Assembly: GCA_037783545.1 (NCBI GenBank)
Contig: JBBELK010000691.1
Location: 821,001 to 885,000, forward strand
DNA: 64,000 nucleotides
Origin: Henricia sp. BOLD:AAB3569
Lineage: Eukaryota; Echinodermata; Asteroidea; Spinulosida; Echinasteridae
Direction of reading: 5' to 3'
Shown here piece after piece: positions 54,001-63,467 of the stretch. The position numbers and the translations under genes were made by a program. The notes under the pieces were generated by a model that worked only from the letters and a program-made list of their open reading frames with translations, did no database searches and was not told the origin of the DNA. Positions within the stretch are counted from its first letter, which is position 1. Each line of letters opens with the position of its first letter.

Positions 54001-55511
54001 GTCAAGAACAGCGTTGTCATTGTGGCGGAAACCATGACGATCAAAGACTGAATCAATGATTGAGATGTCAACAAGATCCACTGGATTGGACAAAAACAGG
54101 AAATGGGTTTGTGAGCAATATATGGAGTACCATGGCCGAGCGTTTTGATGCATTGAATTCAAGACCGTGCTTAAAATCTACGGTTGTGGGTTCGAATCCC
54201 GGCCGCGACCAAGGTGTGTGTGCCTATGGGCAAGGCACTTTGCCATAAGTTGCCCCTCTCCACCCAGGAGTAAATATGGACCTGCAAGGGTAGCAGCTGT
54301 AAGGTTCTTGCAAATGGGTCTGTCCACGGTAATGGGGTACATTTCTGTAACACTCAAGATCTTAGGTCCCAGTTCACTTCAAATGTCTTAATTTTATCTT
54401 TAAATTATCAAGCTAAACTGAGGAAATAACTTTTTCACCAAGGAGTAAGAAAAATAGTCCTACAACATACATTTGTGAAAACCTCGTGCACAAATTTTCC
54501 TATTACGCATGTAACAAAGACGGAAAAAAATGTCACAAATTGTCTGTCCATGTTACATGCGTAATAGGAAAATTTGTGCACTTGCTTTTCAAAAATGTAT
54601 GTTGTGGCAGCAATTTTTTACTTTTTTTGGCAAAAGTTATCTCCTGAGAACAAAACAAGGACATTTCTTAAATTCTGAGATAAACTAAAGACATCTGAAA
54701 GGAATTATTGACTTATTTTTCAAATGTACCCCATTACTGTGGACAGACCCAAATATATAAAAGATTCGCTCCTTGTACTTACAGTTGAGATTTTTCTGCA
54801 GTGCTCTCAGCTTCATAGCGGCTCTATACACGGCTAATTTAATGCCACTCAATTCGTCTACAAAGAAGAAAAAATTATTAAACAGTCAGACAAGCTAGAA
54901 AAAGTGGAGTAAATTAACGTTAAAGAGTTACCTCGCAAAATACAAATATACTTTTGATCTGTGAAATTAGTCAGTTGGCCTTTTTTTGTCTCCTTTTATC
55001 TGGACATAAAATCCTCAAATATTCTTACCGAGTGTCCTTAATGCCTTGAGAAACTCTGGATGATCCCATTGTGTCCTCTCAGATACATGGCTGAAAAAGA
55101 ATCAGTAAGCGATAATAATTTAGGGTCCAAGTTTTAATACTCAGTCTCAGACTCGTGATGTTCACGTTAGTTGATATCAAATTCGGTATGAATTCCGTTG
55201 ACTGGTCGGCACTGTGAGAACAGTGAGACGCCGTGTGTTAAGTCTATGGAACAGGGCAGAAATTTTCAAGGAAATTGTTGAATGTTTTTCACTCCTAAAA
55301 TTACTTCCCTTTTATTAACACGTATTGGTGGTTACTGAGTCATTATTATTATAAGGAGAATAGCTAATAATAAGTGGCGAACAGTAAACGGAACTTAAGC
55401 AAATTTTCTTACACGACGTGATGACGACCCCCTGGGTGAAAATTATGATACTCACTCGATGTAATATGGAATACCAGTGTTGGTATCTGATCTCTCCCAC
55501 AGTTTATCCAT
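47700..55511 (-). CDS. DYTN: Short dystrophin-family protein, dystrotelin-like, 17 exons
   Basis: Exons are 55511-55456, 55090-55029, 54857-54783, 54080-53962, 53626-53538, 53404-53319, 52977-52898, 52469-52395, 51963-51855, 51567-51401, 51121-50994, 50715-50659, 50427-50224, 50108-49892, 49428-48768, 48518-48438 and 47803-47700: 2,370 nt, 789 aa. Domains are an N-terminal WW (residues ~1-32, WERS...GIPYY...TQWDHPEF), EF-hand-like regions (~40-250) and a ZZ zinc finger (~257-302). The ZZ has C257/C260, C272/C275, C281/C284 and H294/H298. Coiled coils follow in exons 13-14, then a Pro-rich repeat exon. [19 protein letters not shown] and the preceding [16 protein letters not shown] resemble dystrotelin more than dystrophin. 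There are no spectrin repeats and no actin-binding domain. Vertebrate dystrotelin lacks the WW, so this could instead be a Dp71-like dystrophin/DRP. Membrane scaffolding is expected. Confidence 0.85.
48003..48032. repeat. C homopolymer (30 C)
   Basis: A 30-base C run sits within a longer C-rich stretch (47980-48058) in the last DYTN intron. It can form an i-motif, with a G-quadruplex on the other strand. Run length at such sites is also an assembly-error hotspot. Confidence 0.85.
48940..49050 (-). repeat. In-frame tandem duplication in the DYTN Pro-rich exon
   Basis: Within exon 15 a 69-bp unit encoding MTPG(S/L)[20 protein letters not shown] sequence is present twice in tandem with only a few changes. 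Looser copies of the same theme ([21 protein letters not shown]) occur before and after. The exon has grown by internal duplication and probably encodes a disordered linker between the coiled coil and the C-terminal tail. Confidence 0.85.
49565..49790 (-). repeat. SINE, family S4
   Basis: On the minus strand the element runs from TTGCCTCTCTCCACCCAGGA through GGCAGGCTGCCGGGGCTGCG to TATAAGATGCCATTATCATA. The tRNA-like head is cut off on the right. It lies in the DYTN intron between exons 14 and 15. The same body is found at 54128-54314 and, interrupted, at 10040-10530. Confidence 0.75.
51262..51365 (-). repeat. tRNA-like SINE head
   Basis: The minus strand reads GGGTTGGTAGAGCACGCTCT (A box) and GGTTGTGGGTTCAATTCCTA (B box). 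The acceptor stem cannot be closed and the anticodon arm is oversized, so this is a SINE or a pseudogene. It lies 36 bp beyond the donor of the ZZ-finger exon of DYTN. Confidence 0.6.
52681..52765 (-). repeat. tRNA-like SINE head, family S3
   Basis: On the minus strand it reads GGCTTCATAGCTCAATTGGT, GCTTGTTTAAGCCGAGGGTC and CGCGGTTCGAATCCCGGTGG. It is the same unit as at 8221 and 61515, with an altered anticodon arm. It lies in the DYTN intron between exons 7 and 8. Confidence 0.65.
54128..54314 (+). repeat. SINE, family S4, truncated by MITE A
   Basis: A Leu/Ser-tRNA-like head (CCATGGCCGAGCGTTTTGAT, box B GGTTCGAATCCCGG) leads to GGGCAAGGCACTTTGCCATA and CTCCACCCAGGAGTAAATAT. It stops where the family A MITE begins. 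AATATATAAAAGATTC just beyond the MITE may be its displaced 3' end. Confidence 0.8.
54315..54751. mobile_element. Palindromic MITE, family A, copy 2
   Basis: It is 437 bp, the same length as copy 1 at 1453-1889, and is closely similar over the whole length in inverse orientation. It starts TGGGTCTGTCCACGGTAATG and ends CATTACTGTGGACAGACCCA. It interrupts a SINE inside the DYTN intron between exons 3 and 4. Its right edge is 31 bp from the end of exon 3 (54783). Confidence 0.88.
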
Positions 55512-55559
55512 GTTGTTTATTTGTCCAGGACCATATCCATGGCAACAGCTAGCAGCTTC

Positions 55560-55680
55560 ATCAAGCACCCACTAGTCACTGTGTCTGTGCGCGCGCGCAC
55601 TCTCCGCAACAATGTGCTCAGCCCGCCTCACTCTCAGGCGCTCGGCCTCGGCTCGGGGTTCTAAGTTAAGCTGCTCATAC
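55560..55680 (-). promoter_or_regulatory. CpG-rich promoter candidate of DYTN
   Basis: A GTGCGCGCGCGCACTC palindromic CpG run is followed by GGCGCTCGGCCTCGGCTCGG, 50-150 bp upstream of the DYTN start codon. It stands out from its AT-rich surroundings. The location supports a genuine 5' end here, rather than an internal start inside a longer dystrophin gene. Confidence 0.5.
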
Positions 55681-56679
55681 AACAGGACCCTACCTTGAGT
55701 TATTCACACAAATTTAACCTAACGTTTAGTGAAGAAAATAGTCGAACTTCTGATCATAAATACAGCACTTTCAAAAGACTTTTTTGAAGTCAGCGGCTAG
55801 AAGTAACGCCCTCTAGAGGCGACAAAAAACCAAGCCAATCAGCAAATTACGGAGGCCCTGAAGAGCCATCTCCAGGCCATTAAATAGAGTGTGCCACTGG
55901 TGGACAAGGCATGCCATATAATCAGTGCACTAATTAAAAACCAAATGATTGTGATATGCTTTTGGTTATTCCACATTTATCTCATATTTATACCCAAATT
56001 AAAGTGCGCCCTCCTATTGTGTCCACCATCGTTCCAAAAGACCCGTTGTCACATCATTTGAATACGAAGTCATTCCCCCAAACAAGGCTGCCGGCGGTGT
56101 AAAGGGTCGATACACCTAACACAGTCGATGGATCCACCAATAAGGATTAAGGATTCAAATTTGCTTGAAAACAAGGTATAAATAACTTCAATCATTTTAT
56201 TGATAAAATCATCATTACCATGACATATTAAGAATGCCATCAAAGCACATAACTTTTTACAATGATAAAACTTTCGCAAGAAATACTCAATATCACTTAT
56301 TAAATCTACTCATTTTCCACACTTAATTTGTCTAGATATCTTTTTCAAACTTTTATAGCAATAAATACAAAATAAAATGATAAATAATGTAGCCTTCTAT
56401 AAAATGTGTCATCTGTAAATAACCTTATACATAATGCTTATTAAATATTACAAAAAAAATCACAAAAAAATGCACAAACATATGCAAATCTTAAGTTTTG
56501 TTTTGCAATAAAATCTTGTAGTTTAAGATATACATGTATTTACAGCAACGAAGTATGTTTTAGACATTGTAATAGTATGACTTCATATTACTATTTTTAG
56601 ATTATAGGAAGAAAATCCACTTTTTTCTTTTAAATAAGATACTTGGAGATGAATTTAGAAACACGAGAAAATTGCAGTG

Positions 56680-56757
56680 CCCCGACTGGGATTCGAACCC
56701 AGGTCCTTGGCACACATGGCCAACTGCTCTACCAACTGAGCTATCTGGGCATCCCGC
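56680..56757 (-). tRNA. tRNA-like sequence, probably pseudogene or SINE
   Basis: On the minus strand GCCCAGATAGCTCAGTTGGT starts a well-formed cloverleaf. The acceptor stem has one mismatch, the D arm is good, the T arm is perfect (CTGGGTTCGAATCCCAG), and the anticodon stem is TTGGC/GCCAA. The anticodon loop reads CATGTGT, which lacks the nearly invariant U33, and the variable loop has only four bases. These departures argue against a working tRNA. It is the most tRNA-like unit in the window. Confidence 0.4.
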
Positions 56758-57374
56758 CGGAGAACCACAATAGTCTCTTGTTTGCCAATCTTTTTCAAAC
56801 AATGCAGTGGGGCAAATCCATGCCAACCAATTTCGCTACACTTATGGACCATCTTCCACAGATTTCTTCTTATCATGGTCGCGAAAACTCGACCTAGCGT
56901 GACATATTCTACCTTTTTGCAGAGCGAATCACATATGTTTGAGCCAACTTAGATTGTTTGTATATTTTCAAATGTGCCTATAGAAATATTTTACTAGAGT
57001 TGAGCCAAAGCAATATACCTATTGCAGGCAGCCATCTTAGGGGCCTAATGCTTTGTAACCATGCATCAGCCATGAGTAGGCACTTTGTGTTTCCAGCGTC
57101 ACACTATTTGAATATGAAAAGCTGCACACAAAATGGCCAAAGAGCAAAGGATCTTTTATGAAGTGTAGCAAAAGGTATCCGTCACTTTGCTCTTTTTTAA
57201 GGCACAGCATAGACGGTAAGTCTTATGCACTATGGTACAATGTAATTTGTTATCTCATGAATAAACAAAACCAAAATCTCTTAAACTCTTAATTGCAGTG
57301 TTTTCATTACTGAGGCACTATTTGCCGACCAGGGCATACAAAATGCAAGGGGTCATCTCATCAAATAACAACAG

Positions 57375-57684
57375 ACCTAGGACATAATGACGTCATGGTT
57401 TGTTTACATGCACACAATGAACCTATTAAGAAGCGTTTAAGCCACGCCCCTGAAATTTCCACCAATCAATCATTCTGAAGGACATTGGTGATCCAGGGGG
57501 TCTTTTGGTGATCCAAACAATCTAATAATTGTGCGCACTTTGAAGTTGCTAGATGTGTTTCTACATGGGCGGAACATACTGGATCGGTCTATTCTATGTC
57601 TGAGTCTCAGGGTATGGTACGAGACCATATAGGGCCATAGGAAAGCATACATGTAAACAAAACATGACATCATTACGTTTTAGG
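57375..57684. mobile_element. MITE, family P
   Basis: The ends CCTAGGACATAATGACGTCA and the complement of TGACATCATTACGTTTTAGG continue inward as GGTTTGTTTACATGCA and its inverse. The element is about 310 bp. Related terminal sequence occurs near 12030-12075 in the presumed CAAP1 promoter. Confidence 0.75.
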
Positions 57685-57746
57685 TTTATTGCCCCCGTCT
57701 CCAGAAAAGTCAGAGGAGAAAAACATCTGAGCTAAAAAGCTTTGTA

Positions 57747-57963
57747 TAGATCCTTTGCACAACCGCCATGTTAGGGGGCAATCACATTGTCACTACCTAA
57801 TTGTATCATGCATGAGCAGGCATCATTTAAATATAGAGTATATCGAATAGCTGCCATCTTGTAGGGCAGTTTCTTTGTTCGGTGAGGACATTTTGTGCTT
57901 TCATTGTTGACCAATTTAAACAAAAGTTGCCCTACAAGATGGCAGCTATTCGATAAGGTCTAT
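57747..57963. mobile_element. Abutting MITE pair: truncated family B plus family C
   Basis: 57747-57836 carries the left half of a family B element (ATAGATCCTTTGCACAACCG to CATCATTTAAATATAG). At 57835 it joins a complete family C element whose arms are CGAATAGCTGCCATCTTGTA and its complement, ending at 57963. The junction suggests insertion of C into B, or recombination between their shared ends. Confidence 0.75.
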
Positions 57964-58002
57964 AAGAACCTGTCTCCCAACATGTCTGCCAATGCAAAGC
58001 AT

Positions 58003-61000
58003 CTATTCCAGATAACCAGTCTGAAACTGTTCTCTAGACAGCACTTCAAACTCATCCGAGCCGTCCTCGCTCTTGTTTCCTTCCTCGCCCTCTCCTCCAA
58101 CGGTCCCAATAGGCTCAATAATATCAATGCTTCCACTCAACGACATTCCCAGACCTTGTAGGTGGTCATCGCCATCAAGACTGCCTCGAGACGTCGGGCT
58201 TGAGTCACCTTCAATGACTGAGACACTGGATGGGCTGTCGCAGCCTGGTGGTGGAGCGATGAAAGGCTCCGAGTCTGTTGACGAGGCAGGGGTTACGGGA
58301 GACGAAACAGTGTCAGTTGCTTCAGCAGGTTTTGATGTTTTTGCCCTAATCTTTGCGACATCTTCATCTAGATCAAGTCCTCTGACTGCAGGCCTAGTCA
58401 CAACCTTAGAGTTACCTCCAAGCTTTGACTTGTCGTCTTTGGAGTGTCCACCTTGGCTTGTAGGGTCCTTTCTCCTAGCTCCATCAGGATTAGGCTCCAT
58501 GGAATCCATCTCTGAGTTTGGAGACTCAATCGGCTGTCTTTGGATCTCCGTCTTGCGAGGCTTACTGGAAGCCCCTCTTGGAGGACTGTTCCTTGCCGAT
58601 CCAGGCCTTGTTGCACCTTTTGGGCTCCCATCGTGATTGTCTACATCATCCGAGGAATCATCTCCGTAATAAGGCTCCCTGTTACTGCTCCGTGACCCGA
58701 GATCTCGCAACGTCACAGGTCGCTGTTGGCTACGCTGCGGCACAGCAGATTCACTGCTCATCCGTTGTCTTCGTTGCTTCACCCTAGGCGGGATACCCAT
58801 ACCAGATAGGGGCTCACTAATGTGCCTGTTACAGTGTTGTCCACCTTGTAGAATGTCCAACTGCAGTCTGTTGTCGCCGGCAGGCTGCACCAGAGGTGGT
58901 TGTTCTCGCACTACACCAGGCCGAGGATTCTGCAATCAAATACCAAGTAAAGTTTCAAAACTTGCATGGTGAATGAAACATTATTAAGTTGAAGGTTTAT
59001 GGTGGCAACATCAGATAGAACTTTCTCTATAGACCTTTATCATGGTGCAGTCATGTTCCCTTTTTCCCTATTGACCACTCTCCCAGACGCCATCTTCGTA
59101 GGAAAAATGCTACTGCATATTAAACGCCATCAAGTACGGCGCAACCAAAGCGCGTCACAAAAAATTACGCTTAAAATCCTGATGCATGTGACAATTTGTA
59201 GGAAGTAACATCATTTGAACGTGATCAAAGCGAGGATTGCAGGAAAAATAGTTTGGTCCGTGTTGAAATTGTTCATCACAATGAGATTAAGAAAACTTGT
59301 ACCGCAGACAGTGATTCTCTCAAAACAACGGTAGATCACACGCGCTACTGTGCGGTTGTGCAAACGCACTCATACCTGACACATACTACGGGGAACAAGA
59401 CAAAGATGAACGCATCGTCATCAAGGTCAATTGGAGAAGTGTGGAGAAGCTAGCTCTTGACATCTCAAAAGCATTCGACAATGTTTGGCATGGGGGGCTT
59501 ATCCAGTATTTCTGGAAACTGCTGAATATTTTTTTTGCAGTTTTCCCGAGTCAGTGGTGTATCTCTGTGGTAAATGGGCAATCCTCTTTCTATGTTGTTT
59601 CACACTGTAAATATGTCTTCCTACAACTATCTTAAGCCCGCTGCACACCTTTGCGATTTACCGGCCAGTCAGCCTATAAACCAGAAAGGTGTGCGCTGAA
59701 ACAATTCCGGCCAATTTGACAGTACACCCCACAACCAGTGTAAATCAAACTCGTTTGATTTTTCCGTTTCCGATGGTCCGGTGAGCTAATAAATTGCAAA
59801 GGTGTGCGGTGGGCCTTATCCTTCACATTGAGTGGCCATTGTGGCCTTGTTTGGGCCAATTTGAAAATAAGAAAATAAAATTCCTACCTCTATCTCCTGG
59901 AGTCTTTCCCGTCTCCGTTCAATGGCCTCCCGTTCATGCAGTCGGTCTTCTAGTTCCTTGATGCGTTGCCAAGCGACGTCATCCCTCCCTCTACCACGAC
60001 GAGGGCCGTAACACAGTACCAACACGAAGACGACTAGGAAAAAATACACTGTGAACAGAGCCAGGATAGCTACTCCGTATGGTAGGTCCCTCAACAACTC
60101 ACGGTGGAAATCGGCAATGTGTTTACCTAGGGGTTTCAAGGGCTCCATGAACATGATGGACACGGTGTGGGAGATTGCCTGTGGAATGAAAATTGCAGGT
60201 GTTAAAATTAATCCAAATGAAGGAATACCAAGGCAGACAATGGGAGACTTTTGAAACACAAACAAACCAGTCTTTTTGCACTATTTACATCATATTTGAG
60301 CTGAAGTGCGCATGTTCAATATGACGTAGACAAAGGAAAAAGACCGGTTAGTTTGCTGCCACCAAGCATCTTAAAAGTCTCCCATTGCAGAGATTAGGCA
60401 TTGATCCTGTTTGAATTATGGGAATTGGTTCATTTGACGAAGATTGGATGAAGGATTTCCCAATGTGAACGCAAACCTCTTCATTCAACGAAGATAATAA
60501 TCTCTTTGTTCGATGAAGCAAAGTAGCAACATTCGACAAAGAGACTGCTTTAGGCCAAACAAAATAAATGGTGTGTTTACGGTAACCCGACCGACCTGGA
60601 ATTTGTTTAGGCCAAATTGCAGACCTCAAACTTTTAATTGCCAATTTTCAAGTTGATAATTTTAAATGAGCACTATTTGCAATAATTTTCAACGAACATA
60701 ACATTTTCCACAGTTGTACATGAACATTGTTAATAGTGTTAATAGTGAGTTTCAAACATTGCAAAACAACACGCAAACGCATGAACTGAAATGTAAAAAC
60801 AAATTACAAAATAAAATTATTTTCCTACCTACCTACCTACCTGGATTATTTTTAGGCCGTTACCGTAAACGTACCATTTATTTTGTTTGGCCTTATGAAA
60901 TGATTTTGTTTTCTGAGAAATTGTGCAAAACTGCCGTCCTATTTAGGCTAGATCCATGGTCATACAACCCAAATACTAAATCTTGTATTTAGGCTTTAAG

Positions 61001-63467
61001 TTGACAAAGTATAAAACTGTGCCAAGATGAGTAAGCTAGATTACCCGTGTAGGAGGAACCTCATAGATTGGATCCACAAGGACATCTTTATGGTAAGCAT
61101 CACACGGATCTTCTTGCAATGTCATCTGTTTCCTTATAACTTCTCTTAATGAGCCCATCCATGTCATCCTGTCTGGATTGCACTCTGCTGGGATGTTTCT
61201 CCCACGTCGTTCCATCTTAGAGATTTTTAGAGCCAATTTTTCCTGTTTCGGAAAGAATGTGTAGAAGAGTGAAGGCTATTCTGTACATGAAATTATGAAT
61301 AAGTGATTATTTTAGGGATTATGACCCAGGGACCGCCAGGGTGAATAAATTTGATACAAATGTGGTGAGCAAGTCGGGCAGGCTTTTGAGGCGTATCTTA
61401 AGTGATCTCCGGGAGGGGTGGTTATCTCTTTGTAGGGCTTGCTAAGCTCACGTGATAGTCAATCCCAATCAGTGAGGAACATACGCACTAGTTACCGTGA
61501 TTCGAGACCACCAGTTGGCTTCATAGCTCAATTGGTAGGGCATCTGCATTTGAAGCAGAAGGTCCGCGGTTCGAATCCTGGTAGAGCCAAGTTGTTTTTC
61601 ACTGTATCCAGATTCGGCACATTTGTATCGAATCGTGTATGAATTATATAAGATTATTTCAATCCCAATTATTTCAATCCCAAGCGATAAAAATGGAATT
61701 TCACAGATTACTAACACAAAATATCTTCCCATCTGCCCAAAAGAATGCATACCAGTACCCGTATCAAAAGCTGAAATTTGACATTATAGCGAAGGTTTCA
61801 CGCTGCAAAGTTGAACTAATTTCAACTTTCACAAAGTTTTAGCTCAAAATGTTTGATGTCAGATTTACCAGTACATTTGTGAGAACTGAACTGGAGAATT
61901 ATGAACTGTGTAACATAAAATTCGCATACTTTGTAAAGAAAGATCCAGTTCCACACAACACTAATGAAGAAAAGAACAAACATGGCCGCAGTGAGTTGTT
62001 GCCACCATGATGTCTTGGTCCTTGACTCAAACCATACTACTATGATGATGAGGATGATCAGGAGTACATACTGGAATTGAGACATAAGAATTAGTGCATG
62101 AGAGTATTTTCAACATGACTGATTAATTTGTTATTTTCCTCATTTTTGGGCATGGTTGTCATGTATTAACATTCCACGTACTTTGAAATAATGTAGATTG
62201 GACTTACTGATTCAAATTTAATCTGGAGCTAGAAGAGGCAAAATTTGGTTACACAAAAGTTGGCAAACACATTTTGTTAACACTATAGTATCAATTGTGT
62301 TTTATTGTGTTAATCGTTTGAACTTTAGGCTATTGTTATGGTTAATGATATAACACCATGGATGTTCTGGATGTGACTTATTTTCATACATGTACATATA
62401 TACTTTTAACCAAAATCTGTTTGCTAAATTGTTTTTGTAACTCGGTACAAACTCAGTATTTAAGAGGTGGTGATACTGCGAACTGTTAAGTTTCTCTCAA
62501 AAAAAGTGACAACATAAAACTAAACAAAAACATAACCCAAAACTCACAAATCTCATATCAGTAGCATCCATTCCAGTCATTCTCTCCAGCCAGCTGGTAT
62601 CTTCAGTGAAGTTATCATGACGAATGGTTACTAACATATCCACCATCAGATCGTAAGCATCAACGAGTTTGATTTTTCCTTTCTGTTGTACAAATTGCCG
62701 CAGTTTGCTCCAACCATATTGCGACAATTCAACCCGAACCTCTGCTCCTAGGGGACTGTCTTCTTCATTCTTGTGCTGCGAAAAAAAGCTCAAAGGTTAA
62801 AGTCATCATTTGCAGATTAATTTTAATTGGTTCCCGGAATTACCGCCTTATGTATGTAAAGAGTCCCCACAATAAACTAATTTGAAGAAATTGTGTGTCA
62901 TAAATGGGACACCAACATTTGTTTTAATGGTCATGCAACAAACACGTTCATTTACCAGTTTTAATAAACAAAATGGTTCTGGAGATTTTTTGATGGCAGC
63001 GGTAATAATGGCAACAGTGCCATGATCTATATGGAATGGCGCTATATAAAAACCTGCCATTATTATAGAAAAGATCATTTCAGACCCGAGAAGCTTATTT
63101 TTCCAACCAGCACAAATTTCCTTAAACTACTTGCATGGTAGTTACTATTTGTTAAACTTTGCAACACTAAGTGTCTAATGTTACTGGGACACTATCTTTG
63201 GACCTCTAATTTCAGGAATGAGCTAAAAGCTATTACTAAAAATCCTCCTCTTAGCATACTCTTACACCTACGTGCAAATTACTGTACCTCTTGAATTAAC
63301 ATGCCAATGAAATGCTTTGCAAATCGACGGAAGAACATTTCCTCCAGCTTGCATGGTGAACCAGCCGAGTCATCGGATGATAACGACTGGTTGAGCTCGT
63401 ACCCCAACTTGCAGTCAGACAGGTCCGCTTGGCAGGTTTTCAGATCCTTCCTGCACATTCCCACTTT
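58003..63467 (-). CDS. CLCC1: Chloride channel CLIC-like protein 1 (CLCC1), 3' six exons
   Basis: Exons in the window are 63467-63288, 62775-62548, 62070-61930, 61242-61045, 60178-59888 and 58929-58003, all in phase 0, giving 654 aa plus stop. The 5' exons with the signal peptide lie beyond the right edge. The luminal part has the paired-Cys motif CRKDLKTCQADLSDCKLGYE. Two adjacent membrane helices follow (VLLIILIIIVVWF; AAMFVLFFISVVWNWIFLYK). Then come AECNPDRMTWMGSLREVI, DPCDAYHKDVLVDPIYEVPP and the conserved PPT before a third helix (GVAILALFTVYFFLVVFVLV). The long C-terminal tail (about 300 aa) is Ser/Pro/Asp-rich and poorly conserved. CLCC1 is an ER membrane protein that forms an anion channel. 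No breaks were found. Confidence 0.92.
59028..59427. mobile_element. MITE, family M, interrupted by family F
   Basis: The left end TATAGACCTTTATCATGGTG is cut at 59069 by the family F insertion. Family M sequence resumes at 59230 (AAAGCGAGGATTGCAGG, TAGTTTGGTCCGTGTTG). It closes with GGGGAACAAGACAAAGATGA near 59400. The order matches the intact copy at 35323-35528. Confidence 0.75.
59069..59230. mobile_element. MITE, family F, nested
   Basis: This reverse-oriented copy starts TATTGACCACTCTCCCAGAC and ends ATTTGAACGTGATCAA. It carries CGCCATCTTCGTAGGAAAAA and is shorter than the copies at 10157 and 26881. It lies inside a family M element in the last CLCC1 intron. Confidence 0.75.
59441..59600 (+). 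pseudogene. Reverse transcriptase fragment of a non-LTR element
   Basis: The plus-strand frame reads LALDISKAFDNVWHGGLIQ, then a diverged stretch, then SVVNGQSS. This is the core region of LINE reverse transcriptases (ALDISKAFD-VWH-GLL ... V-NG-SS). Only about 50 codons survive, and parts of the usual spacing are missing. It is a dead fragment, antisense in the last CLCC1 intron. Confidence 0.7.
59633..59818. mobile_element. MITE, family N
   Basis: The ends TTAAGCCCGCTGCACACCTT and AAAGGTGTGCGGTGGGCCTTA are inverse complements with a few mismatches. Inner arms include ATAAACCAGAAAGGTGTGCG. It lies 70 bp from CLCC1 exon 59888-60178, beyond its donor. Confidence 0.75.
60238..60388. mobile_element. 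MITE, family E
   Basis: ACAATGGGAGACTTTTGAAA and CATCTTAAAAGTCTCCCATTG form the ends. The interior CAATATGACGTAGACAAAGG matches copies at 12685 and 17379. It lies in a CLCC1 intron. Confidence 0.8.
60545..60900. repeat. Inverted repeat with long interior, CLCC1 intron
   Basis: AGGCCAAACAAAATAAATGG and GTTTACGGTAAC at about 60551-60585 reappear inverted as GTTACCGTAAACGTACC and ATTTATTTTGTTTGGCCTT at about 60856-60894. The AT-rich interior has four tandem CTAC units (TACCTACCTACCTACCTGG). It is probably another MITE-type element, but its edges are unclear. Confidence 0.55.
61505..61600 (+). repeat. tRNA-like SINE head, family S3
   Basis: GGCTTCATAGCTCAATTGGT, AGGGCATCTGCATTTGAAGC and GGTTCGAATCCTGGTAGAGCC give an almost complete cloverleaf whose anticodon loop is ATTTGAA. 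Its sister copies at 8221, 25629 and 52681 have different anticodon loops and share the same 3' extension. It lies in a CLCC1 intron. Confidence 0.65.

Larger units (their letters stand above)
55512..58002. other. Intergenic, DYTN 5' end to CLCC1 3' end
   Basis: The first 150 bases hold a CpG-rich promoter candidate. The rest carries an AT-rich stretch (56160-56640) and family B copies or remnants at 56033-56113, 57012-57154 and 57747-57836. It also carries the tRNA-like unit at 56680-56757 and the MITE at 57375-57684. A minus-strand AATAAA at 57685-57690, 313 bp past the CLCC1 stop, is a plausible poly(A) signal. No spectrin-repeat or other dystrophin exon was found upstream of the DYTN ATG. 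Confidence 0.6.

Noticed and set aside
58073..58636. 187-codon plus-strand open frame
   Set aside because: It lies antisense to the large last exon of CLCC1, whose minus-strand frame is supported by phase and family features. The plus frame has no recognisable domain.
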